A stretch of DNA of 64,000 nucleotides from Isoptericola halotolerans (lineage in GTDB: Bacteria; Actinomycetota; Actinomycetes; Actinomycetales; Cellulomonadaceae): positions 248,001 through 312,000 of the forward strand of contig NZ_PVTX01000001.1 in the NCBI RefSeq assembly GCF_003003075.1. The letters run 5' to 3'. The notes under the pieces were generated by a model, which worked only from the letters and a program-made list of their open reading frames with translations, had not been told where the DNA came from and searched no databases. Positions 1 to 7,578 of the stretch are shown here, in pieces. Position 1 is the first letter of the stretch. Every line of letters starts with the position of its first letter. Position numbers and translations under genes: made by a program.

Positions 1-1401
1 ACGTACGAGGAGCAGCTCGACGCGCTCAACATCACCTACGAGGACTACGAGCCCGGCTTCGGCACGCCGTACGGCGTCGCCCGCACGACCGAGCTGATGT
101 TCTGGGCGCTGCCCGCGACGCCCACGCCGGCCCGGTTCGCCGAGCTCGCCGAGGCCAGCGCGACGCCACCGCTGCTGGCGAGCAGCCCGCAGCACAACCA
201 CTCCACGGGGGTGTTCGGCTCCTGGACGCCGGTCGACCGCTCGAACGCCGCGAAGGCCGAGCTGGAGGACCGGCTCGACGCGATCCACCGGTACCACCTC
301 GAGCAGGTGGACCAGCGCTCCTGGTACGGGTTCTGGGACTACGGGGACGTCATGCACTCCTACGACGGCGACCGGCACCAGTGGCGGTACGACGTCGGCG
401 GGTACGCGTGGGACAACTCGGAGCTGTCGACGGACATGTGGCTCTGGTACCACTACCTGCGCACCGGCGACGCCGCGGCGTTCCGGTTCGCCGAGGCCAT
501 GACCCGGCACACGGGGGAGGTGGACGTCTACCACCTCGGGGTCTGGAAGGGCTTGGGCACCCGGCACAACGTCCAGCACTGGGGCGACAGCGCCAAGCAG
601 GTTCGGATCAGCAACGCCAACTACCGGAGGTTCTACTACTACCTCACCGGCGACGAGCGCTGCGGGGACCTGCTGCGCGAGCTGGTCGACTCCGACCGGA
701 CGTACCTGGAGCTCAACGCGACGCGCAAGATCGACGGTTCGACCGGCGAGTACGACCCGGACCCACGGGCCCTGCCGCTGGGCACCACGACGGACTGGGG
801 CGCCATCGCCGGCGCGTGGCTCACGGAGTGGGAGCGTCGCGGCGACCCGGAGGCGAAGCGGCGGCTGCTACGCAGTGCGCGGTCGATCGCCGCGCTGCCC
901 AACGGCTGGGTCCAGGCCGGCACCACGTACAACCTGCACGACGCCGTCTTCAGCTCGGGCGACGAGAAGGCGGTCGCCGTCGGCAGCCTCAGCTCCGTCT
1001 TCGGCCTGATCGAGGTCATGACCGAGCTCCTCGACCTGGTCGACGAGCCCGAGGTCGAGGCAAAGTGGGTGGAGTTCTGCCGCCTGTACAACGCCTCCCG
1101 GGAGGAGCAGGCGGAGGTCACGGGGGAGCACTGGGGCAGCCTCAACCTCCGCCAGTCGTACTCCCGGGCGACTGCCTACGCCGCGGTGAAGCTTGAGGAC
1201 GACGCCCTGGCGGACCGCGCGTGGCAGGAGCTGCGCACCGGTCACGCCGGCTACCCGGACGACCACGACTGGGGAACGCGACGGATCGAGCCGCCCGCCG
1301 TGCTGCGCCCTGTCGACGAGGCGGACTTCTCGACCAACGCCAGCGCGCAGTACGGCCTGGCGGCCATGCAGTGCCTCGCGCTGGTCGGAGACCGCCTGTG
1401 A
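1..1401 (+). CDS. YetA-like exo-rhamnogalacturonan lyase family protein (3' part)
   Basis: The reading frame is open from the first base, so the true start lies outside the window and about 466 C-terminal residues are visible. The aromatic-rich stretch WYGFWDYGDVMHSYD followed by RHQWRYDVGGYAWDN, and later HNVQHWGDSAKQ, resembles the PcRGLX/YetA-like family (exo-rhamnogalacturonan lyases, polysaccharide lyase family 26). That family removes disaccharides from the end of the pectin rhamnogalacturonan I backbone. The visible part would be the (alpha/alpha)-barrel-like catalytic region and the C-terminal part. No pectin transporter is visible nearby, so the rest of the locus, if any, is upstream. 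The family assignment comes from recalled motifs. The substrate is inferred from the family. Confidence 0.72.
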   Translation, partial: TYEEQLDALNITYEDYEPGFGTPYGVARTTELMFWALPATPTPARFAELAEASATPPLLASSPQHNHSTGVFGSWTPVDRSNAAKAELEDRLDAIHRYHLEQVDQRSWYGFWDYGDVMHSYDGDRHQWRYDVGGYAWDNSELSTDMWLWYHYLRTGDAAAFRFAEAMTRHTGEVDVYHLGVWKGLGTRHNVQHWGDSAKQVRISNANYRRFYYYLTGDERCGDLLRELVDSDRTYLELNATRKIDGSTGEYDPDPRALPLGTTTDWGAIAGAWLTEWERRGDPEAKRRLLRSARSIAALPNGWVQAGTTYNLHDAVFSSGDEKAVAVGSLSSVFGLIEVMTELLDLVDEPEVEAKWVEFCRLYNASREEQAEVTGEHWGSLNLRQSYSRATAYAAVKLEDDALADRAWQELRTGHAGYPDDHDWGTRRIEPPAVLRPVDEADFSTNASAQYGLAAMQCLALVGDRL

Positions 1402-1419
1402 GGCGCTTGCGGCGGGACG

Positions 1420-1680
1420 TCAGGGCCCGAGCGCCCCGACCGGGATGACCGGAACACCGTCGTCGCGGCGATACCCGTACCCCGTCGCCGTGATCACGGC
1501 GTCGGGGGCTACGGACGCGGCTTCCCGTGCGGGGCGATCCGTGTCGTGGCGCACTGCCGTCGCGGCTTCCTGGGCGGTCGCTGTCTTGCCGCACGCCTTC
1601 GGCCCCTCGATCAAGACGGCCCCGGACGTCTGCAGAGCGATCCTCAACTCATCGTCGACGACACGGCGTCTGTACTCCAC
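1420..1680 (-). pseudogene. Remnant of a DUF4143-type AAA ATPase, internally deleted
   Basis: An 86-codon frame starts at GTG 1680 behind a purine-rich site (GAGGAGCGG). It begins MEYRRRVVDDEL and carries a P-loop-like IEGPKACGKTATAQEAA, as at the N-terminus of DUF4143 ATP-binding proteins of about 400 residues. The last 20 or so residues (YRRDDGVPVIPVGALGP) look like the extreme C-terminus of the same family. The product therefore looks like head and tail joined, with roughly 300 residues missing. DUF4143 proteins are often found in accessory regions. The remnant is convergent with the preceding lyase gene. It could be expressed as a short peptide, but it lacks Walker B and the DUF4143 nuclease-like domain and is most likely dead. 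Confidence 0.6.
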
Positions 1681-1702
1681 CGCTCCTCATCAAGGACTGG
1701 AC

Positions 1703-1738
1703 CGACAGGTTGCACCGGTTCTGATCGACAGGTTGCAC
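1703..1738. repeat. Pair of 13-bp direct repeats
   Basis: CGACAGGTTGCAC occurs at 1703-1715 and again at 1726-1738, 23 bp apart, in the divergent gap between the DUF4143 remnant and the CopD-CtaG gene. The two-turn spacing suggests a protein binding site. The end of a lost insertion sequence is another possibility. No transposase remains. Otherwise the 1402-1801 gap holds only the remnant gene and the -10 box of the next gene. Confidence 0.5.
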
Positions 1739-1789
1739 TGCGCGTCGCGTCTCACAGCGCCGGCGTCCGGGAGCGCCGGCGGGCCCCTC

Positions 1790-1804
1790 TAGTCTGGTGA
1801 GGTG
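1790..1804 (+). promoter_or_regulatory. Leaderless -10 box and GTG start of the CopD-CtaG gene
   Basis: TAGTCT at 1790-1795 fits an actinobacterial -10 hexamer and ends 6 nt before the GTG at 1802. There is no ribosome-binding site between them. This spacing is the usual signature of a leaderless transcript and supports GTG 1802 as the start. Confidence 0.55.
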
Positions 1805-3832
1805 ACCTCCACAGCTCCCGCCGGCCAGCGCCCGCGCGGCACCGCGCCCGCGCCCGCCCGGCCCTGGTGGATCATCGCCGCCGGGCCGGGCGCCGTCGTG
1901 GCCGCGATCCTCGCGCTGCTCCTCGCGGGCTCCTGGTCCGGGGCCTTCGAGGCGCTCGGGACGTTCTCCGACCCGGGGGCCGTCGCCCGCTGGGGGTCGC
2001 CCCTCGCCACCGTCCTGGCCGAGCTCGGCGTGGCCGTGACGCTCGGCAGCCTGTTCGCGGCGGCGTGCCTCGTGCCGCCCGGGCGGGCGCAGGCGCGCCT
2101 GCTCGACGTCGCGGGGTGGGCCGCCGCGGTGTGGGCCGTCGCCGCGGTGGTCGAGCTGGTCCTGCAGTACGCCGTGGTCTCGGCTCTGTCGCCCACGGCG
2201 GGCAACTTCGGGCAGGGCCTGACGCAGTTCGTGACCGACGTCGAGCTCGGCCGCATCTCCCTCGGCATCATCGCGCTCGCGGCGGTGACCTCAGGGGTCG
2301 CGCTCGCCGTGCGGGGTCCGGTGGGTGCGCTCTGCACGGCGCTGCTGCCCGTCGCGGCGCTGACGCTGCAGTCCACCACCGGCCACGCCGCCGGGGCGGC
2401 CGACCACTTCCTGGCGATCGGCGCGATGTGGCTGCACCTGATGGGCGCCGCGCTGTGGCTCGGCGGGCTCGCGGCGCTGGCCGTCCTCGTCGTCGGCCGG
2501 TTCGACGACGTCACCACCGCCGCCGTCGCGCGGTACTCGCCCGTCGCGGCCTGGTGCCTGGTCGCGGTCGGGGTGTCCGGCGTCGCCAACGCGTGGATCC
2601 GGATGGAGGGGTTCGACGACCTCGCGACGAGCTATGGCGTCCTGCTGGTCGTGAAGATCGTCCTGACCGCTGCCCTGGGCGTGCTCGGGTGGGCGCACCG
2701 CACCTGGATCGTCGGCCGGCTGGCGCGCGGGGCGTCCGCGGTGCGCCGGCTGTTCTGGCAGCTCCTCGCCGTCGAGCTCCTCGTGATCGGTGCGGTCTCC
2801 GGGGTGGCGGTGGCGCTCGGGTCCACCGCGCCGCCGGTGCCGGACGAGGTGCCCACGGACGCCTCGCCCGCCTACCAGCTCACCGGCTACGCGCTGCCCC
2901 CGGAGCCGACGGCGACGCGCTGGCTCACCGAGTGGGCCGTGGAGCCGATCCTCGCGTTCGCCTGCGTCGCCGGGATCGTCGTCTACCTGCGCTGGGTGGT
3001 CCGGCTGCGGCGCCGCGGCGACCGGTGGCCCCTGGGGCGGACGCTGACGTGGTGCGCGGGGATGCTCGTGCTGATCTGGACCACCAACGGCGCCCCGACC
3101 GTCTACGGGCACGTCATCTTCAGCGGCCACATGGTCCAGCACATGACCCTGGCGATGCTGGTGCCGCTGCTGCTCGTGCTCGCCGCCCCGGTCACGCTGC
3201 TGCTGCGCGCGGTGCCGGCCCGCAAGGACGGCTCGCGGGGGCCGCGGGAGTGGGTGCTGGCGCTGGTCCACTCCCGGGTGGGCACCTTCCTCGCGCAGCC
3301 GGTGGTCGCCGCCGTGCTCTTCGCGGGCGGCATGATCGCGTTCTACTTCACGCCCCTGTTCGAGCTCGCCCTGACGAACCACCTGGGGCACCTGTGGATG
3401 ATCGTGCACTTCACGATCGTCGGGTACCTCTTTGCCAACGCCCTCGTCGGCATCGACCCGGGTCCGCAGCGTCCCGGCTACCCGATGCGTCTCGTGCTGC
3501 TGTTCGCCACGATGGTGTTCCACGCGTTCTTCGGCGTGGTGCTGACCACCGGGACGTCCCTGCTCGTGGCGGACTGGTACGGCAACATGGGCCGCGACTG
3601 GGGCCTGAGCGCCATCGCCGACCAGCAGCGCGGCGGCGGCATCGCGTGGGGCATCGGTGAGCTGCCGACGCTCGCGCTGGCGATCATCGTCGCCGTGCAG
3701 TGGACCCGGTCGGACGAGCGGGAGGCCCGGCGTCGCGACCGGCAGGCCGAGCGCGACGGCGACGCGGAGCTCACCGCCTACAACGACATGCTGGCGCGGA
3801 TGGCCGACCAGGACGAGACCGCCGGCCGCTGA
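1802..3832 (+). CDS. CopD/CtaG fusion: copper-handling and cytochrome c oxidase assembly membrane protein
   Basis: This is a 676-residue polytopic membrane protein. The first half (about residues 20-345) has the CopD copper-transport pattern of many transmembrane helices, including HLMGAALWLGGL. The second half (about 370-640) matches CtaG/caa3 oxidase assembly factors, with GHVIFSGHMVQHM and several membrane-embedded His and Met residues suited to Cu(I). Such fusions are common in Actinobacteria and are thought to deliver copper to the CuB site of cytochrome oxidase. No other copper or oxidase genes flank it. The start is GTG 1802, set by the leaderless -10 box. The C-terminal tail (about residues 640-676) is charged and cytosolic. 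Confidence 0.88.
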   Translation: MTSTAPAGQRPRGTAPAPARPWWIIAAGPGAVVAAILALLLAGSWSGAFEALGTFSDPGAVARWGSPLATVLAELGVAVTLGSLFAAACLVPPGRAQARLLDVAGWAAAVWAVAAVVELVLQYAVVSALSPTAGNFGQGLTQFVTDVELGRISLGIIALAAVTSGVALAVRGPVGALCTALLPVAALTLQSTTGHAAGAADHFLAIGAMWLHLMGAALWLGGLAALAVLVVGRFDDVTTAAVARYSPVAAWCLVAVGVSGVANAWIRMEGFDDLATSYGVLLVVKIVLTAALGVLGWAHRTWIVGRLARGASAVRRLFWQLLAVELLVIGAVSGVAVALGSTAPPVPDEVPTDASPAYQLTGYALPPEPTATRWLTEWAVEPILAFACVAGIVVYLRWVVRLRRRGDRWPLGRTLTWCAGMLVLIWTTNGAPTVYGHVIFSGHMVQHMTLAMLVPLLLVLAAPVTLLLRAVPARKDGSRGPREWVLALVHSRVGTFLAQPVVAAVLFAGGMIAFYFTPLFELALTNHLGHLWMIVHFTIVGYLFANALVGIDPGPQRPGYPMRLVLLFATMVFHAFFGVVLTTGTSLLVADWYGNMGRDWGLSAIADQQRGGGIAWGIGELPTLALAIIVAVQWTRSDEREARRRDRQAERDGDAELTAYNDMLARMADQDETAGR

Positions 3833-3874
3833 CGCTCCGACCGGCCGACGCGCCGGCACGTGCCCGACGGGCCG

Positions 3875-5047
3875 TCAGAACAGCCCGTCGAGGACCCGCG
3901 GCGCCAGGCCGAGCGCCGTCGTCGTCGCCAGGCCGTCCGCGACCGTCACCGTCCGCACGCCCGGCATGGGCTCGGTGAGGACGAACGGGTCGTCCGCGCC
4001 GGGCCCCGGGGCACGGACGATCTCCGTGACCGACCAGCGGCTGCGGACCGTCGGCCGGCCGGTGCCGAGCAGCGCCGCCGTCTCGCGCAGCAGCAGCTCG
4101 TCGACGTCCTCCGAGCGGCCCGTCGCGTCCGCGGGCGCCCGCCCGTCGCCGACGACGACGGAGCCGTCCTGCTGCGCCGTGAGCGTCAGGTGGATCTCGG
4201 CCGCGAGCAGCTCGGGGTGCCGGGTGCGCAGGCGCTCGCGGACCTCGCCGAGCGCGCGGCTGTGCAGGTAGGCGCCGTCGCGCACGAGCGTGCTCGCGCC
4301 GACCAGCACGGGACCGGTGGCGAGCCGCTCGGCCGGTGGGCCGCCGTCGGGCAGCGGGGGCGCGATCCGCAGCATCTGGCGACGCACGGGCAGGAGGCGG
4401 TCGCCGACCTCGCCGAAGAGCTGCCCGACGTCGTGCCCGACCGCGACCACGACGCGCTTGGCGACGACCTCCCCGCGCGAGGTCCGCACGAGGGTGCAGC
4501 CGCTGCCGGCGTCGAAGGTCTGGGCAGCGGTCGACCAGGCGACGTGCGCCTGGGGGCGCCCGCCGAGCCAGTCCGCGACGATGCCGAGCGCCGCCGCGGG
4601 CTCGACCCGCAGGTCGAGGGGCAGGAACACGCCTCCGACGGCGTCGGCCACGGGCGTGCGGTCCGCGACCTCGCGGCCCGTCAGGAGCGTGGCGTCCCCG
4701 GCGCGCGCGGCGACGAGGTCGTCCAGGACGGCGAGCTCGTCCGGGTGCCCGGCGGCGACGACGGCGCCGCACTCCCGGACGCCGAAGCCCGCCTCGCGGC
4801 CGAGCTTCAGCCAGCGTTCCCGGGAGGCCAGGGCGCAGGCGAGCGCGGTGGTGTCCTGGGTCGTGATGGCGAGGTGACCACCGCGCCGAGCGGCGCTGCC
4901 GACCGGTCGCCGGGCGGCGTCGACGACGAGCACCGACAGCCCGCGCGCGTGCGCCTCGACGGCGTGCGCGAGCCCGACCGCACCCGCTCCGACGACCGCG
5001 AGGTCGACCTTCGCAGGGAGCGGGGGCTGCGCGCTGTCGTGGTTCAC
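3875..5047 (-). CDS. FAD-dependent oxidoreductase (TIGR03364-like, DAO superfamily)
   Basis: The product is 390 residues long from GTG 5047. An N-terminal Rossmann dinucleotide-binding motif, VVGAGAVGLAHAVEAHARG, is followed by the GGHLAITTQD region seen in the TIGR03364 subgroup of D-amino-acid oxidase-like flavoproteins. The C-terminus (VADGLATTTALGLAPRVLDGLF) fits the family FAD-contacting end. TIGR03364 proteins often sit beside phosphonate or aminophosphonate hydrolases, but no such gene is adjacent here, so the substrate is unknown. The start is uncertain: another GTG lies about 24 nt upstream and neither has a clear ribosome-binding site. It is convergent with the CopD-CtaG gene and divergent from the S9 peptidase. 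Confidence 0.75.
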   Translation of the reverse strand: MNHDSAQPPLPAKVDLAVVGAGAVGLAHAVEAHARGLSVLVVDAARRPVGSAARRGGHLAITTQDTTALACALASRERWLKLGREAGFGVRECGAVVAAGHPDELAVLDDLVAARAGDATLLTGREVADRTPVADAVGGVFLPLDLRVEPAAALGIVADWLGGRPQAHVAWSTAAQTFDAGSGCTLVRTSRGEVVAKRVVVAVGHDVGQLFGEVGDRLLPVRRQMLRIAPPLPDGGPPAERLATGPVLVGASTLVRDGAYLHSRALGEVRERLRTRHPELLAAEIHLTLTAQQDGSVVVGDGRAPADATGRSEDVDELLLRETAALLGTGRPTVRSRWSVTEIVRAPGPGADDPFVLTEPMPGVRTVTVADGLATTTALGLAPRVLDGLF

Positions 5048-5096
5048 GTCCAGAATCTGCCTGAGCACATGGCCGGCGTTCAAGGCGGGGATGGCC

Positions 5097-5105
5097 TGTG
5101 GACAA
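5097..5105 (-). promoter_or_regulatory. Single perfect DnaA-box-like site
   Basis: TGTGGACAA is the reverse complement of TTGTCCACA, the actinobacterial DnaA-box consensus. It lies alone in the divergent gap between the oxidoreductase and peptidase genes. A single 9-mer may be chance. Confidence 0.3.
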
Positions 5106-5160
5106 GGTGTTCGGCCAGTGTTCACCTGCGGTTCGGTCCGGCGTTCCCGCAGGGTCGCGC

Positions 5161-5236
5161 CGGCCCTCCGCCGGCCCTCCGCGAGGCCCTCCGCGGGGCC
5201 CTCCGCGGGGCCGTCCGTGGGCCCGTCCGCCGGGCG
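5161..5236. repeat. Degenerate 11-12 bp GC-rich tandem repeat
   Basis: Units close to GGCCCTCCGCG recur about four to five times, decaying to GGGCCGTCCGTGG and CCGTCCGCCGGGCGG, directly upstream of the peptidase gene's -10 box. It is a slippage-prone simple repeat. No spacer-repeat organisation is present. Confidence 0.6.
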
Positions 5237-5253
5237 GTCCCGGGCAGTTGTGG

Positions 5254-5269
5254 TAGACCCGTCTGCGTG
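5254..5269 (+). promoter_or_regulatory. Leaderless -10 box and GTG start of the S9 peptidase
   Basis: TAGACC at 5254-5259 is a plausible -10 hexamer 7 nt before GTG 5267, with no ribosome-binding site between. It fixes the start within a frame that stays open for more than 1.4 kb further upstream. Confidence 0.5.
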
Positions 5270-7402
5270 ACCCAGGACACCTCGGCGGACGCCGCTCCGC
5301 ACCCCCAGACCCCGTTCCACGACCTCGACTCCTACCTCGCGCTCGGGCGCGTCGGAGGGCTGGTGCTCAGCCCCGACGGCACCCGGCTCGTCACCGCGGT
5401 GCAGAGCCTCGACCCGGGGCGCACCGGCTTCGTCTCGGCGCTGTGGGAGGTCGACCCGGCCGGCGAGCGCCCGGCCCGGCGCCTCACCCGCAGCGCCAAG
5501 GGCGAGTCCTCCGCAGCGTTCACGGCCGCCGGTGACCTGCTGTTCACCTCGGCCCGCCCGGACCCGGACGGCACGCCGGACGACGACGCCCGCGCCGCGC
5601 TGTGGAGCCTGCCCGCCGGGGGCGGCGAGGCACGCGTGGTGGCGACCGCTCCCGGTGGCCTCGGCGGCATCTGCACGGCGCGGGACGCCGACGTCGTGTC
5701 GGTGACGGCGCCGGTGCTGCCATCGGCGGCGGACCTCGCCGAGGACGCCGGTCTGCGCAAGACCCGCAAGGACCTCAAGGTGGACGCCGTCTGGCACACG
5801 GGCTACCCGGTGCGGCACTGGGACCACGACCTGGGCCCGGACGCGGACCGCCGGTTCGCGCTGTCGCTCGGCCGGCTCGCCGAGGGGGAGCAGGCCGAGC
5901 TGCGCCAGCTGACCGGGGCCGGCCGCCAGCTCGACGAGGCGGGAGCCGCGCTGTCGCCCGACGGTGCGACGCTCGTGACCTCCTGGACGGTGGACGACGC
6001 CGGTGCCGCCCGGCGCGAGACGCTGGTCGCCGTCGACACGGCCACGGGGGAGCGGCGCACCCTGGTCGACGACCCCGACGCCGAGGTCGGCTCGCCCGTG
6101 GTCTCGCCGGACGGGCGCTGGGTGGCCTACGTGACCTCGACGATCACCTCGCCGACCGAGTCGCCGGTGGTGCGGGCGGGTCTGGTGGCGCTGGACGGCA
6201 GCGGTGAGCCCCAGGTCCTGGCCGACGACTGGGACCGCTGGCCCACGTCGCTGGCGTGGCTCCCCGACTCCTCGGGCCTGCTGGTCACGGCGGACGAGGA
6301 CGGCCGCGGCCCGGTGTTCCTGCTGACCTTCGACGGCGCCCCCGGTGCGGGGTCGGTGACGGTCGAGCGGGTCACGGCGGACGCCGCGACGTTCACCGAC
6401 GTCCAGGTGGCACCGGACGGCTCGGCGTCCTACGCGCTGCGCACCTCGTACGCGGCACCGTCGGAGCCCGTCCGGGTCGACCTGGCGGCGTTCGTGGCGT
6501 CCGGCGCACCGGGGGAGCGCGAGCCGGTGGTCGCCGTCGTCCTCCCGTCGCCCGCGCCGGCGCCGGAGCTGCCGGGCACGCTCACCGAGGTGGAGACGAC
6601 GGCGGAGGACGGCTCGCGCGTGCGGGCCTGGCTCGCGCTGCCGGCCGGTGCCTCGGCCGCGGATCCGGCGCCGCTGCTGCTGTGGATCCACGGCGGGCCG
6701 CTGAACTCGTGGAACGCCTGGTCGTGGCGCTGGAACCCGTGGATCATGGTCGCCCGCGGGTACGCGGTGCTGCTGCCGGACCCGGCGCTGTCCACCGGGT
6801 ACGGGCAGGAGTTCGTGCAGCGCGGCTGGGGCGCGTGGGGCGACAAGCCGTACACCGACCTGCTGGCGATCACCGACGCCGCCGAGGCGCTCGACGAGAT
6901 CGACGCCTCGCGGACCGCGGCGATGGGCGGCTCGTTCGGCGGGTACATGGCGAACTGGGTGGCGGGGCACACGGATCGGTTCCGCGCGATCGTCACCCAC
7001 GCCTCGCTGTGGGCGCTCGACCAGTTCGGCCCGACGACGGACCACGCCTACTACTGGGCGCGCGAGATGACGCCGGAGATGGCCGAGGCGCACAGCCCGC
7101 ACCGGTACGTCGGTGACATCCGCACGCCGGTGCTGGTGGTCCACGGCGACAAGGACTACCGGGTGCCGATCGGCGAGGGGCTGCGGCTGTGGCGCGAGCT
7201 CCTGGCCGACTCCGGGCTGCCCGCCGCCGACGACGGGACCACGGTGCACCGGTTCCTGTACTTCCCGACCGAGAACCACTGGGTGCTCACGCCGCAGCAC
7301 GCGAAGGTCTGGTACTCCGGCGTGCTGGCGTTCCTGGCCGAGCACGTGCTCGACGTGCCGGAGGGCGAGGGCGACAGGGTCCTGCCGACCACGCTCGGCT
7401 GA
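5267..7402 (+). CDS. S9 family peptidase (acylaminoacyl/dipeptidyl peptidase type)
   Basis: The product has 711 residues. The N-terminal 440 or so contain WD40-like beta-propeller elements (LSPDGTRLV, LSPDGATLV, VSPDGRWVA). The C-terminal alpha/beta-hydrolase domain carries the complete catalytic triad of prolyl oligopeptidase family enzymes: Ser556 in GGSFGGYMANW, Asp630 in HGDKDYRVP and His671 in TENHWVL. There is no signal peptide, so the enzyme should be cytosolic and act on oligopeptides. It is a single gene followed by a long perfect hairpin that may act as terminator. The exact class (acylaminoacyl versus dipeptidyl peptidase) cannot be read from sequence. Confidence 0.92.
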   Translation: MTQDTSADAAPHPQTPFHDLDSYLALGRVGGLVLSPDGTRLVTAVQSLDPGRTGFVSALWEVDPAGERPARRLTRSAKGESSAAFTAAGDLLFTSARPDPDGTPDDDARAALWSLPAGGGEARVVATAPGGLGGICTARDADVVSVTAPVLPSAADLAEDAGLRKTRKDLKVDAVWHTGYPVRHWDHDLGPDADRRFALSLGRLAEGEQAELRQLTGAGRQLDEAGAALSPDGATLVTSWTVDDAGAARRETLVAVDTATGERRTLVDDPDAEVGSPVVSPDGRWVAYVTSTITSPTESPVVRAGLVALDGSGEPQVLADDWDRWPTSLAWLPDSSGLLVTADEDGRGPVFLLTFDGAPGAGSVTVERVTADAATFTDVQVAPDGSASYALRTSYAAPSEPVRVDLAAFVASGAPGEREPVVAVVLPSPAPAPELPGTLTEVETTAEDGSRVRAWLALPAGASAADPAPLLLWIHGGPLNSWNAWSWRWNPWIMVARGYAVLLPDPALSTGYGQEFVQRGWGAWGDKPYTDLLAITDAAEALDEIDASRTAAMGGSFGGYMANWVAGHTDRFRAIVTHASLWALDQFGPTTDHAYYWAREMTPEMAEAHSPHRYVGDIRTPVLVVHGDKDYRVPIGEGLRLWRELLADSGLPAADDGTTVHRFLYFPTENHWVLTPQHAKVWYSGVLAFLAEHVLDVPEGEGDRVLPTTLG

Positions 7403-7438
7403 GGCCCCACGCCGAGGCGCCCCGCCGGGATGCCGAAC

Positions 7439-7486
7439 GTCGAGGTTCGGACCGCTATAGGGAGTCATAGCGGTCCGAACCTCGAC
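7439..7486. terminator. Perfect 20-bp hairpin between peptidase and polyol dehydrogenase genes
   Basis: Arms 7439-7458 (starting GTCGAGGTTCGG) and 7467-7486 are exact reverse complements around the 8-nt loop AGGGAGTC. A second short pairing (GCCGA/TCGGC) extends outside it. There is no U-tract, so this is not a textbook intrinsic terminator. The length and perfection suggest either an actinobacterial U-less terminator or a palindromic repeat element. Confidence 0.6.
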
Positions 7487-7506
7487 ACTCGGCGAACAGA
7501 GTGGGT

Positions 7507-7537
7507 GCTCATCTGGGCGAGCGCCATCGCTCATCTG
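7507..7537. promoter_or_regulatory. Candidate operator: two GCTCATCTG repeats upstream of the polyol dehydrogenase
   Basis: GCTCATCTG occurs at 7507-7515 and 7529-7537, 22 bp (two helical turns) apart, in the promoter region of the dehydrogenase gene. The core CTCATCTG and its complement also flank the transporter promoter at 11185-11213. The likely binder is the SorC-type regulator encoded between the two. This is inference from shared motifs. Confidence 0.5.
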
Positions 7538-7578
7538 TTACGTTGGGGTCCCTGGACCCGACGGAGCAAGGACGCGCC

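Noticed and set aside
5161-5236. CRISPR or operator array upstream of the S9 peptidase
   Set aside because: It is a contiguous degenerate 11-12 bp tandem repeat without spacers.
3860-5266. Upstream extension of the S9 peptidase frame by about 470 codons
   Set aside because: It runs antisense through the FAD oxidoreductase gene, has Arg/Gly-rich shadow composition and lacks peptidase-like motifs. The leaderless -10 box supports GTG 5267.
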